Assembly: GCF_003597395.2 (NCBI RefSeq)
Contig: NC_133773.1
Span: 62,147,380 to 62,211,379 of the forward strand
From: Chelonoidis abingdonii
Lineage: Eukaryota; Chordata; Testudines; Testudinidae
Direction: 5' to 3'
DNA: 64,000 bases
Made by a program: the position numbers and the translations under genes. Below are positions 47,311 through 58,129 of the stretch, one piece after another. How positions within the stretch are numbered: position 1 is the first letter of the stretch; every line of letters starts with the position of its first letter. A model generated the notes under the pieces. It was not told the DNA's origin and did not search any database. It saw only the letters and a list, made by a program, of their open reading frames with translations.

Positions 47311-49189
47311 CAGGTCACTAGCTAGGTGAAGAGTTAAAGTTCATGCATTAAAATCCCCACCCCAGGTCTTTAGGATTAAGCATGATATGAAATACATGTA
47401 CCTGAGTCAAATAACACCTCTCACTGTTTACAGAAAATAAATTTACTCACCTCCTACTTCTTGCTTTTAAAAATTATAGTTGTCCTCCCTGCATATTTTA
47501 AATAAATAACACTAACTATAAAATTTTTTCCTGCTTTTTAAATATATGGCTCTGCTTTGCCTTTGTTAGTTTATTAGGTCTTTCTGTGGGGAGTAGAGGG
47601 GGTGGGGAATCATTACTCACTGACAGTGTTTAATTATTCTGTGATTATCCATACTTCATAGCCACAGGTAAAGCCAAGCAATGGGAAAGCAATTTAGAAG
47701 TTTGAATTTAATAATGGACCACTTCTTTATTTACTCCATTGTGGGTGGAGAAGATGTTATGCCAACAAACAATTTAATTCCTTTAAATAGCATTTCTAAA
47801 TGAAGTGGTCAGTAATTTTTTGAGTGCAATGTTCACTTTAGTTAACTGCCTCCCTCCGCACTGACAGGCCCTTAGCCCCACACTCTCCAAAGCTGAGCAG
47901 TTAATAAGCCACAGATATAATTGCAGACAGGCATTTTCATCATTTTTATGCTGGTGGTATAAAAGTTTGGAACTCCCCTCTCCTTATTTCAGGATACTCT
48001 TTGAGAAAATGATAAACTGCCCCTCAGGCTTTTTATGGTTATAAAACTCTGCAGAGCTCCAAATAGTTTGTTTTTACTACTTCAAATAAATATCATTCGG
48101 GAATGCATCAGTCTGCTGGTATTTTTGCATCAGTTCTAGTTAATAAGCTTCATTTGACTTGCAATAAGAGTTCAGACAATATGAATAGTGTTATTTAATG
48201 CTGATAAACATTTATATAGCACTTTACAAGAATACCTAATCCCTGACCTGAAGAGTTTAGAAACTAGGAGCCTGATCCTGCCCATGTCACATGCAGATCC
48301 TTTCTCTTGGGCACTGTTCAGTTATAATGTCAGAAGGAGCTATTTGGTGCCGTTCAGGGGGTCGGTTTTCACAATTTTCTGATCACAGGACAACAGGGCA
48401 CAGGTAGTGCTGGCCACTTCCTAGGCCCTGAAAAAGGCAGGAAAAGGTGTCATGGAAAGATACCAACAATGTACCAGAAGAATCCCCAGGTAGGTTTAAG
48501 GCTACTTTACACTGCAGGAGCAGTACAAAGCAGCATCAGTGGGTGCCAAGATTTGCCCTTACTGGGTTGCTACATGTGAGCTACGAGCCCATGTGTGCAG
48601 ATATTTTTGCAAGAACAAGTTCTAACATGAGATGACCTTACTAAAAGGAGTCATTACAGTCACAGTCAGAGATGGAGTACATGTAAGGTTTCACAAAACC
48701 TGTACAACTTACCAAATGGTTGTAGAGAGTTTGCGGGGGAGACCCACAAACCCCCAAAAGCTTCAGTAATGGTTTCTCTCATCTCTGGTCAGAAAAGGGC
48801 TAGCAAATTCTTAAACCATAATTCATTATATAAGAACTTCCATACTGGAGTACATACCATACCCTGCTGGTAGAGATTTGGAGACATTTTATGGTATGAG
48901 ATAACACATGCTCTGGATCAACAGCAGTGGAATGCTTGCAGCTGTATTATGCTTTCACCATTAACAGTGACTCTCACTGGGATGGAGTCTGACCTTCCTC
49001 CCCAAAAATTAATTCATTACAAATAATTCTAGCCTCAGGGATACATTATATATTTAGTAAATTAAAATGGACTGGCACTTTTGTGACCAATGATGACTAT
49101 ATCCACAATTAAGTTGCACACTATTCTGAAGGTAACTCCCTTCTCTTCATGTGTCATTATATAATAAGCCTGCATCTGTAATTTTCACT
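47311..49189. other. intergenic, no gene recognised
   Basis: AT-rich. ATTTATATAGCACTTTACAAG near 48210-48235 looks like a fragment of an ancient SINE core. The frames at 48188-48382 and 48447-48635 have no motif. Confidence 0.5.
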
Positions 49190-49319
49190 CCATGCACCTG
49201 AAGAAGTAGTTTTTTACCCACAAAAGCTTATGCCCAAATAAATCTGTTAGTCTTTAAGGTGCCACCGGACTCCTTGTTGTTTTTGTGGATACAGACTAAC
49301 ACGGCTACCCTCGATTCTG
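49190..49319 (+). repeat. interspersed repeat 'ACACGGCTAC' family
   Basis: Diverged copy of 41796-41920: CTGAAGAAGTAG..., ACAAAAGCTTATGCCC, TGTTAGTCTTTAAGGTGCCA and CAGACTAACACGGCTACCC. It is better preserved in its 3' half than the other copies. Confidence 0.78.
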
Positions 49320-52300
49320 AATTCAGTAACACAGGGTATGTGTTGCCTGTATTTTTATATTTGGGACTAAACTAGTAGTTTGCTAACAGTATCTTATAAG
49401 TGAGGAAAGAAAAGTGGCATTACAAGTGACTCTGGTGAGGTGAATATCAAATGGAAAATATGCATTTTCGTAAGCCCCTGGGTAACTATATATGAGTGGA
49501 AAACATCAGTTGTAACCTGATATCCCTCAGGAATGAGGTAAAATCTAACTGCTTGCTCCAGTGAGCCAAAAAATAAGAAACCATGTAAGTCTAGTGTGTA
49601 ATCAGCATAATGTATAAAGCTGAATGCACTAAGCCCTAAAGTTACATGTTAAACAGATAACATTTTTACAGAGAAATATTTTCATCATCTGAAAATCTAT
49701 GTGTATATAGAGGTCAGTATAAACAATATGATATTTTTGTATGTAAGATGGTCCTCCATATCCTGCATATATAATATTTGTAAAATGGACTGACAGATAT
49801 TTTGATAGATTGAGGACATTTAAAAAAATGTACTTGGGTGATCTCTTTTCCTTTCTTCTACTTGCCTGAAACTAGAGCAGTTCTGGATATAAACAAATAA
49901 TTTACAAGAATAACAATGTTGTAGGGTTAAGGGGGGAAATGCTGGTGAAGTTTTCAGAAGTTTTCTTGCTCGACCTTTTACTAGGGCCGTTAAATAAATG
50001 TGTCAGCCACCCTTTATCCCCAGTGCCATTGTATGGCCTTTGGGCACAGTGGAGTAAATGTTCAGTGTGGTATGCAGGGAATTAGGCACATGGCTCCTGT
50101 AGTCAATAGGAGTTGCATGTCTAGTTCTCCAAGCACTGTGCTGAAAACATACCTCTTTCTGTCCAGCTGTTCTTTCTGTACTATTGAAAATAATGCTGAT
50201 GAGCAAATGGATATGGTCCCAAAACTGTTGGTATGGCAAACTAGTGAGTGTGTGGGGGAAGGGCAGAGAAGCAATGAAGTCAAACAAAATGCACCACCAA
50301 TTAGTTCTCTCATGAAGTTCAGTGTACTTAGCTATTTTTAATGAAGCTACAGCAGTGAAAATGCCATGTTAAAAAGAGTCTTATTACCCTGACTTGCACA
50401 AACTTTTTAAAAACAATAATAATACGTTTCTGGGCAATAAAATCTTCAAAATACCATAATCATCTAAGTTCTACTTCAGGCCTATATATACTTTGTGTAT
50501 ATACACAGGTGTCTTTGGAAAGAGGTTAAAATGTCAAATTTTTCTAGACTGATTCCCAATTAGAGGAAGTTGAGGATCTCTCTGCTTTCTCAAACATACA
50601 CATTCTGAATGGCCACAACACATCTTTAAGCCTGCCATCCAATGAAAATCAGAGGAGACTTTCTTTGGAGGCTATTAATGTTGCTCCATAATTAGATAGA
50701 GGCACCCTGTATTGAATAAAGTGACACAGTTTCACCACACAAGCTGAATGTGATGCTTTCACAGCTCTTCCACAGCAGGGCATTAGAATGGGATATCCTG
50801 CAATGCACGAGCCTGCAGAGAGAGTTAATTTCTTGCACTGGAAATGGAAATTACAGAAGTTAGACACAGTTGGATACAAATGACTTGTAAGGAGTATTAT
50901 CTATTGCATCTTTGATACTTTGAAAACATCTGTGCCCCTCTTATCCAGAAAATTAGATGCTATTGTTCTTTATATATTTTTAAGAGAAAATATTTTCAGT
51001 GGATTACTACTAAACTTTATATAAGAGACTATTTAGAAACAAGCAATTTAAAAATAACCAGTGTTGTTAAAATCTAAAAATTATACTGAACGTCACATTG
51101 GAGTCTACAAACACAGACCATCTCTGTCAGAAATCGTTAATACTGCAAATATTTGTTACATTCATTTTTTAATATGGTGGGCCCACTTCACCTATTAAAG
51201 TCAATATTAAACTCAATTTCAATAAGAGTGGTATTGAACCCACCAAGGAGAATTTAAATAATCTTACTCTTTGTTACAGTGACTGCCATTACATATTCAA
51301 CATTTACCAGGTATTTTATTGTGGGACTTGCAGTATTTTCTATGTCTAGAATGCAAAATATTACAGTAAAGTGAGATGAAAGTCCTATGGGATGGTAAAT
51401 GATGAATATGTCCCATGTACCTATGGACAAAATCTTCAGTTGATCATCATAGTATTCATTTTGTGTAATCTGCTTCTCCCACATGTCAGGATCTTCCATT
51501 GATGTCCCTTGGAGTTCAGTGCATGTAGAGAAAGCAGAATATTGAAGATAAATATTACTGTAAGAATCCACAAGGAGAATTTTTCCCTGAATCCATATCA
51601 TCTCAGGCTGTGATCTTTTCAGATCCCTCAAAGCAAGAAGTGTTGAGTTCGTTCAGTACCTTAAAGGGACATGTCCAAGCAAAATCCTGAGTGCCTGAAG
51701 TAGTGATATCGATTTGGTAGATGGCACTTTTCATTTTGAGTGTATACATAACCGATACCCCAGCATTGTGTGAGGGAGCACTTTATTGCCGAAAGTGCTG
51801 TATTTTAGATGGCTTAAAGGCAAGAGCCTGACCACCTGTGGCCATTTAAAAATCCCATGGTACTTTTAATTATGGTTTACCTAAATTCCCCTGGCTGTTT
51901 CAGATGGATATGAACTTCATTTCCTGTTCTAGCTGTATGTGGCACTGTTAAACTGTTGCTATGATTCCTGGGATAGTCTTCTAGTCCATTTAAATTATTG
52001 TTCTGTGAATCTACAACTTTCAGTTTTGGGGCTTGTGCCTAGAGTTGCTCACTGAATTAAACCACTAAAGAAATAAACATGCTCAACTTTTACTGCATGC
52101 AGGGGAACAAATATCAGCCAAAAACCTCAAATCCTGTCTTATGATTTTTTTTAAAATCACTCTGGATCCAGTCCTGAATTGTTACTCAGGCACAATGAGT
52201 AACTTGATGGGGAGTTTTGCATTATTATGTATTATTTTATTTTATTATTTAGTATCAGTTTTCACTGTTGTAGTTGTACCTAAATAGAATTAAAACTCCA

Positions 52301-53035
52301 TTGTATTGTGGGTTGCATAAGTAACCTTAACATTGGTTGGCATTTCCAACTTTCAGTTGCTTTATTTTGCAATCTCAATTTTCTTTTAACATTTTTGATG
52401 AGGGAGAGGGGTGAGAATGGGTATGTGTATATATATTTGGAGCTGGTAGAACTGCCTGTAGTTAGGGTTTCCCCAACATTTCCATAAGATCCTCTTTTCA
52501 GTGGCTTACAACTTTGCCCAACTTTAATCATTTGGACTAAAATTTCCCATGTCAGGTGTTTGCTTCAGGCTGATTTTTTTTCTTTTCTTTTTTAAGTTTC
52601 TGAAAAAAAATCATCCAGCTATTTCCAAGAATGAGATGAAGGAAAATATATTTTCCTGCGCCATTGTGGTTTTTATGTTTGTTTGTTTGTTTGTTTTGTT
52701 TTTTACAATCGTTTTAGTGGAAAACTAATAAATTCTAGTCTCTTTCATTGACCTAGCTGGCAAGTTCTCTCCTCTTTCCTACTGTCTAGAGATTTTAACC
52801 TGAAGTTGACTCCAAATGAAACACGGGTGATGCTGTGGAATAGGATGTCATCCCAGAAGAGATGACCAAATGTGCCTTGTACTTCCCTAGTCAAAATACC
52901 CAACTTTGATCAATACGATTTTTAATCTGGGAATTTTAGCTTCTTGTCTGCTTCTAAATTCCCAGAGAGTACCATAACCAGGATTTTTTTCACCTTCCCT
53001 AGCATTTCATCCTAGATGCACGGCAGGCCTTGGCA
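49320..53035. other. intergenic, no gene recognised
   Basis: AT-rich DNA. The 125-residue frame at 51254-51631 on - and the frames at 50000-50341 show no family motif. A (TTTG)n stretch lies near 52676-52700. I see no RNA gene or CpG island. Confidence 0.55.
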
Positions 53036-53307
53036 GAGTTATCCAGAGCTTTGTTTCTTTCAAATGGGATTATTGCAATGTGTTCAGAATGTTGACTCAG
53101 AAACATTAGCGGTGCTTCTCCCAGTGACAGTATAACACAATTCTCTATAGATTGCACAGCCTGCTGATTTGTTTCTGGGGACAGTTCAAGGAGCTGATTT
53201 TGATTTATAAAGCCTTACATGAGTTGGACCCTTGGCTATCGCGGCAATGGCCTCTTTCCAGATCCTCCATCCCGACAAGTGAATTCAGTTGGGAAGGTCT
53301 TGCTGAC
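53036..53307 (+). repeat. possible LINE relic that received the LTR element
   Basis: The + strand frame here contains [19 protein letters not shown], which resembles the C-terminal 'FKILLLTYKALHGLAP' segment of L2/CR1-like LINE polyproteins. Upstream, VQNVDSETLAVLLP also fits that region. It is short and broken. The LTR retrotransposon inserted at its right edge in CTGAC, and no clear continuation is visible after 58623. Confidence 0.4.
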
Positions 53308-53787
53308 TGTAGCGTGGAGGCCTCACTCCCTGCCGCGCCTAAAAGGGACAAGCTAGAGCAGGCGTGGCAGTGGGCGGAGCCACCACCTGTCCCCGCCCCC
53401 CGGAAGTCAAGGGGCGGGACAGGAAGTATAAAAGCCCAGCCCCGGCGCTCAGTCGGTGGGAGGCTGCTGGAGAGGACAGACACTGGTGCCCTAGCTACCG
53501 CCGGGCCCAGCCTGACCCATACCCCGTGCTCGGTACCCGGAGGAGCGCTGGCCTGACCTGCCCCGCCCCATGCTCGGTACCCGGAGGAGCGCTGGCCTGA
53601 GCCTATTAACTCTGGGAAGCCCGACTACTGCTCTTCAGCCTTGCAGAGGAAGGCCCGAACTCCCCAGTGACTCGGCGTTGTTGCCTCAACCCTAAAGCCA
53701 AGAGACCAGGCCGACAGCGTGTGGCGAGCCGATGTGGCTCCCCTCCGCCCCTCAGGGAGGGTTGAGCCCCGGTCCAACCGTCCTACA
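53308..53787 (+). repeat. 5' LTR
   Basis: 480 bp, TGTAGCG...CCTACA. It contains GC boxes (GTGGGCGGAGCC, GGGGCGGGAC), a TATA box, and a 30-bp sequence ending GCGCTGGCCTGA that occurs twice (53527-53556 and 53571-53600). The 3' LTR has this block only once. Many scattered differences from the 3' LTR show that it is not recent. Confidence 0.93.
53427..53434 (+). promoter_or_regulatory. LTR TATA box
   Basis: TATAAAAG preceded by GGGGCGGGACAGG and by further GC boxes within 60 bp. The identical arrangement is at 58252-58259 in the 3' LTR. This would be the U3 promoter, with the transcript starting about 25-30 bp downstream. Confidence 0.75.
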
Positions 53788-53789
53788 TG

Positions 53790-53807
53790 TGGCACCTGAC
53801 CAGGGAC
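53790..53807 (+). other. primer binding site, tRNA-Lys-like
   Basis: TGGCACCTGACCAGGGAC begins two bases after the 5' LTR. It matches the well-known tRNA-Lys3 primer site at 15 of 18 positions, and the TGG start pairs with the CCA end of a tRNA. The assignment to Lys is by similarity only. Confidence 0.65.
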
Positions 53808-53885
53808 TCACTGCCCAGAATGTGGGCACGAGCCCTTGACCCCTGCGAGAAAGGGGCTGGGGGAGACCACTCCCCCACCGGAGAC

Positions 53886-54994
53886 ATGGACCTAGCCAAG
53901 CTCCTCACGGTTTTGACGGAGTCCCAAGAGCGACAGCAGGCAGCCCAGTTGCAGCAGCAGCAACGACAAGAGGTCGCTTGGCTCCAGCAGCAGCAACAGT
54001 TGGTTGAGCAGCTGGGGGTCCAGCAGCAGCAGCTGATGCAGGACTTGGCAACTCAGACTCAAGAGTTTCAGCGGCAGTGCCTGCAACAATTAGCTGGTGT
54101 GCTGCCCCGCGACCCCGACCCCCAGCCGGGGGGCCCGGATGGGACCCCTCGATTCCCTCCGCCCGTCCGGCTGACCAAGATGGGCCCCCTTGATGACCCT
54201 GAAGCATTCTTGGTGACCTTCGAGTGGGTGGCCCAGGTTGCCGGGTGGGCCCCTGATCAGTGGGCCATCCTACTAGCCCCATACCTGACGGGAACAGCAC
54301 AGACCACATACCGAGGGCTCTCCACCGAAGACGCCAGGGACTAACCCCGGGTGAAGGCGGCGATTCTGGACGCGTTAGACGTCACCCCAGAGACCTTCCG
54401 GCAGCGGTTGCGGATCCTGACCTACAGTGCGGGCACCCAGCCCCAGCTGATAGCTCAAGAGCTGAGGGATTTATGCAAGCGGTGGCTCCAACCCGACCGG
54501 CGAGGCCCCGAAGAACTACTCGAGCAAATTTGTTCTGGAGCAGTTCGTCCACGTCCTCCCGTCCCAGAGAAGGGCGTGGGTCCTCCGACACCGGCCCCCG
54601 ACGGTGGCGGCTGCCGTCACCCTTATGGAAAACTTCCCGGCGGCAGAAACCCCGGTCGGGCCGGCACCGCGAAGTCACCCGTCCAGATCCGATTGCCCCC
54701 ACTCCGAGAAAAGAGGGAAAGCCTGTGACGAAGCACGAACTTCCCCCCGGGGCCAAGAACCCCGCCTTCGGCGGCCCGAGGGCCTGTCTCACCGAACCCC
54801 TGCGGGCCCCAAGACCCAATCGGAATGCGCGCAGCAGGGTCCCCCAACGAGCCAGAGGAATGGACCAGTCCGGTCCGGACGGCCCGAGATCGGACCTTGC
54901 TTTGCCTGCGGCAAGCGTGGACACTTCCAACGGGACTGTCTGGAGATGGAGTGCAACTTTGGGCATGTCTGCGCTGGCGAAAATTGTGCCCGGC
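53886..54994 (+). pseudogene. gag with SCAN-like capsid segment and zinc knuckle
   Basis: Structural protein of the element. I prefer the ATG at 53886 (MDLAKLLTVLTESQERQQ) over the in-frame ATG at 53787, which overlaps the LTR edge and primer site. The N-terminal part is Gln-rich and coiled-coil-like (QQQQ runs, 53940-54090). Then comes a capsid-like stretch with LTKMGPLDDPEAFLVTFE and PYLTGTAQTTYRGL. In-frame TAA at 54342 interrupts it. The next block, VTPETFRQRLRILTY ... LCKRWLQPDRRGPEELLEQI, continuing after a frameshift near 54530 as LEQFVHVLPSQRRAWVLRH, has the pattern of the SCAN domain. A CX2CX4HX4C zinc knuckle (54898-54939, CFACGKRGHFQRDC) ends it. It runs in the same frame into the protease. 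Confidence 0.85.
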
Positions 54995-55305
54995 TGCCAC
55001 AGGCACTCAAGGTCACCGTGCCCGTAGTCGTTGGCGACTGCCAGATGCAGGGCCTGGTTGACTCGGGCTGCGGACAGACTTTAATCTGCCAAAGCCTCGG
55101 CGTCGCTGAAGACCCTCAACTAGGGACTATCCAGTTGCAGTGCATCCATGGCGATATGCGACCGTATGCCAGTGCCCGGGTCCCCCTTTCCACGGATGGG
55201 GTCACACGGACTCTTGTGGTCGGCCTGGCCCCGCGACTCGCCTACCCTGTGATCTTGGGGCGGGACTGGCCTGAATTCGTGGATGTTCTGAGGTCACACA
55301 CATAG
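54995..55305 (+). pseudogene. retrotransposon aspartic protease
   Basis: Follows gag in frame. LVDSGCGQTLI at 55054-55086 carries the active-site triad Asp-Ser-Gly (GAC at 55060) flanked by hydrophobic residues, and VILGRDWPEF near 55250-55280 is the usual LGxDW-type second motif. An in-frame TAG at 55303-55305 separates it from the integrase part that follows in the same frame, so this copy could not make a gag-pol fusion. Confidence 0.85.
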
Positions 55306-56774
55306 GAAAGCCCAGAGATTACCCCCGCCTGGGAAGGGGACTGCGTCGCTGAAGGCCCTGCAGAGGAGACTGACAAGACGGAGCCTGAGCGACAGGCCGA
55401 CGCGGTAGGGGAACCCCGGCCGACGGTAATGGAGAGACCTGAGATCGACACAGACTTCTGCCGGGATCAGAGGGAGGACCCCACCCTGGGCCAGGCATAT
55501 GACCAGCTTGCAGCAGTCGACGGTGCCCTGATCGATCCAGCCTGGGCTAAAAGCTGGCCTCACTTCGAATTACAGCGTGACCATCTCTACCGGGTGGACC
55601 AGGATCCCCGCACTGGGGAGGTCCGGACGCAACTGTTAGTGCCTTGTTACCACCGACGGGCGGTAATGAGGCTGGCCCACGATGTCCCTGCGGCCGGGCA
55701 CTTAGGCCAGGAGAAGACCCTCGCCCGGATTGTGTCCCGCTTCTTCTGGCCGGGGGTGCACCAAGAGGTGCGGAGCTACTGTGCCTCCTGTCCAGAGTGC
55801 CAACTGGCCGCCCCCTCACGGACGGCCCCCGCCCCCCTGATCCCCCTGCCCATCATGGAGACTCCGTTTAAGCGACTTAGTGGGGCCCCTCCCGAGAAGC
55901 CGGGCTGGGTTCCTCTATATTTTGGTCGTCGTGGACTATGACACCCGCTTCCCCGAAGCCATTCCACTCCGGAGCATCACCGCAAGGGCCATTGCCGATG
56001 AGTTGATCAATGTCTTTGCCCGTGTCGGCCTGCCCCGGGAAATACTTACCGACCAGGGGACCAACTTTACCTCCCGGTTGCTGCGACAGGTCTGCGCGCT
56101 CCTCGGGGTCAAGCAACTGTGCACCTCAGTGTACCACCCGCAAACCGACGGCCTCGTGGAGCGGTTCAACTATACCCTGAAGGACATGATGCGCAAATTC
56201 TCCCCCGAGGACCTGCGCCAGTGGGACCAGTTGATCCCACCCCGCTCCTGGCCGTCCGCGAAGTGCCCCAGGCCTCCACCAAATTCTCCCCCTTTGAATT
56301 GTTGTATGGCCGTCGCCCAAGGGGGCTCCTGGGCCTCATGTGGGAGACCTGGGTACAGACCCCTTCTCCCACTCAGGGGCTCTTAAAATGTGTCTTCCAG
56401 CTTCAAGATCGTCTCACCCAAGCCAGGGTGCTTGCTCGCGTGAACTTGAAGGCGGCCCAGGAAGCCCAAGCCCAAGCCCAAGCCCAGGCCCAAGCCCAGG
56501 CCCAAGCCCAGGCCCAGGCCCAGGCCCAGGCCCAGGCCCAGGCCCAGGCCCAGGCCCAGACCTATAACCAGGAGGCTTGCGCTCTCGAGTTCCAACTCAG
56601 AGACCGGGTGCTGTTACTCCTGCCCTCCAGTGAATCCAGTTACTGGCCCGCTGGCAGGGGCCCTATGAAGTGATTTGGAAAGTTGGGCCGGTCACCTATG
56701 AGGTTAACCAGCCTGACTGCCGGAAGAAGACCCAGAGGTACCATATTAACCTCCTGAAGCCTTGGTGGGAGTGA
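55306..56774 (+). pseudogene. Ty3/gypsy-type integrase, placed before reverse transcriptase
   Basis: Inserts the DNA copy into the host genome. The zinc-binding HHCC module (AHDVPAAGHLGQEKT ... YCASCPEC) spans about 55672-55805. A frameshift near 55870 lies just before the first catalytic Asp (55874-55876, in DLVGPLP). The second Asp is at 56051-56053 (TDQGTNF) and the Glu at 56159-56161 (VERFN), exactly 35 residues apart, giving the D,D35E signature. Further frameshifts lie near 56238 and 56645. A hexanucleotide array expands the linker at 56464-56559. The C terminus has the GPY module (GPYEVIWKVGPVTYEV) and YHINLLKPWW, then TGA at 56772-56774. In standard gypsy elements this domain would come last; here it precedes reverse transcriptase. 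Confidence 0.88.
56464..56559 (+). repeat. (GCCCAR)16 array inside integrase
   Basis: Sixteen hexanucleotide units, GCCCAA alternating with GCCCAG at the left and pure GCCCAG at the right. Because the unit is six bases it keeps the frame and encodes an alternating Ala-Gln run between KAAQE and TYNQEA. The pure right part suggests recent expansion by slippage. Confidence 0.93.
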
Positions 56775-58129
56775 GAGGGGCTCCTGATCAACCCCTGCCC
56801 CCTTGAAACGGAACTGGGGCCTCGGGCCGCGCCACCCGATGACCCCATGACACCCCAGCTCAGGGAGTCACTAACGGAGGAAGTTGAGGTGATGCTAGAC
56901 CTGGGCATTATCGAACAGTCGCAGAGTGAATGGCGTAGGCCCGTGGTCCTGGTCCTCAAATCGGATGGTACCCAGCGCTTCTGCATCGACTTTTGCCGCG
57001 TCAATTCTGTTTCGAAATTTGATGCGTACCCGATGCCATGAGTAGATGAGCTGCTGGACCTCTCGGGCGAAGCCCACTTCCTCACCACCCTCGATGTCAG
57101 CAAGGGGTATTGGCAAATCCCCCTTGACCCCGCCTCCCGAGAAAGGACCACGTTTGCCACATCCTCAGGCCTCTACCACTTCACTCGGATGCCCTTCGGC
57201 CTCTATGGGGCCTGGCGATGTTTCAGCAACTTATGGACTGCCTCCTTCGGCCGCACCACGAGTACGCCGCAGCATAACTCGACGACGTGGTTATTTACAG
57301 CGAGCGCTGGGACAACCACCTAGAGCAGGTAGCCACGGTCCTGCGGTCCCTATGAGACGCTGGATTGACCGCTAATCCGAAGAAGTGCCGTGTCAGTTGG
57401 CAGGAGACTACCTACCTGGGATACACTATCGGAGGGGGGCAGGTGAGGCCACTCGTGGGAAAGGTCCAGGCCCTAGCCGCCTGCCTGTCCCCCACCACAA
57501 AACGACAGGTACGCCGGTTCCTCGGACTGGCGGGCTACTATCGGAGGTTCATCCCCGGCTTCACGTCCATTGCAACCCCGCTAACGGGTCTCCTCACTAA
57601 AGACAGCCCTTGACGGGTGGCGTGGACCCCAGCACGCGACTGTGCCTTCCAGGCCCTCAAAGACTGTCTCTGCCGAGAATCTGTCCTATACAGTCGGGAC
57701 TTCTCCCGCGGGTTCGTCCTCCAGACAGATGCCTCAGAGGTGAGGTTCGGAGCGGTTCTGTCCCAGGAGGTGGATCGTGAAGAACACCCCATCGTCTCCC
57801 TTAGCCAGAAATTGTTTCCGTGGGAATGGCACTACGCTGTGATCGAGAAGGAGGCCCTGGCAGTGAAGTGGGCTTGTGATGCCCTATGGTATTACCTCCT
57901 GGGGGCCCCTTTCCTACTGGTCATGGACCACGCTGCGCTTCATTGGCTGGCTCAGATGAAAAATAACAATATGCGGCTCACGTGGTGGTATCTGGCACTG
58001 CAACAATATGCTTTTACCATCCGCCACCGGGCCGGTAAAGAGCATCTCAACACTGACTTCTTGTCCCGCCTCGTGGAAGTAGAGGGGCCTGATCCCGAGG
58101 GACAGGGGTCGGCTTTGAGGGGGGAGGGG
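56775..58129 (+). pseudogene. reverse transcriptase and RNase H
   Basis: Copies the element RNA into DNA. Reverse transcriptase blocks in order: LDLGIIEQSQSEWRRPVVLV (about 56895-56955), SDGTQRFCIDFCRVN (56962-57006), FLTTLDVSKGYWQIPL (57078-57125), FTRMPFGLYGA (57180-57212), then LDDVV (57278-57292), NPKKCRVSWQETTYLGY (57371-57425) and RRFLGLAGYYRRFIPGF. RNase H shows [15 protein letters not shown] (Asp at 57728-57730), [10 protein letters not shown] and [10 protein letters not shown]. Breaks: TGA at 57039, a frameshift near 57215-57225, TAA at 57275 replacing the tyrosine of the catalytic YxDD motif, TGA at 57353 and TGA at 57611. The region before LDLGII looks shorter than usual, so an internal deletion is possible. 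Confidence 0.88.
58117..58129 (+). other. polypurine tract
   Basis: GAGGGGGGAGGGG directly before the TG of the 3' LTR, the usual plus-strand primer of reverse transcription. Confidence 0.8.

Noticed and set aside
53152..53556. 134-residue open frame as a host protein
   Set aside because: It starts in a LINE-like relic and runs into the 5' LTR; not a single gene.
53787..53789. ATG at the LTR edge as the gag start
   Set aside because: It overlaps the LTR end and the primer site; the ATG at 53886 starts a peptide with plausible gag composition in the same frame.
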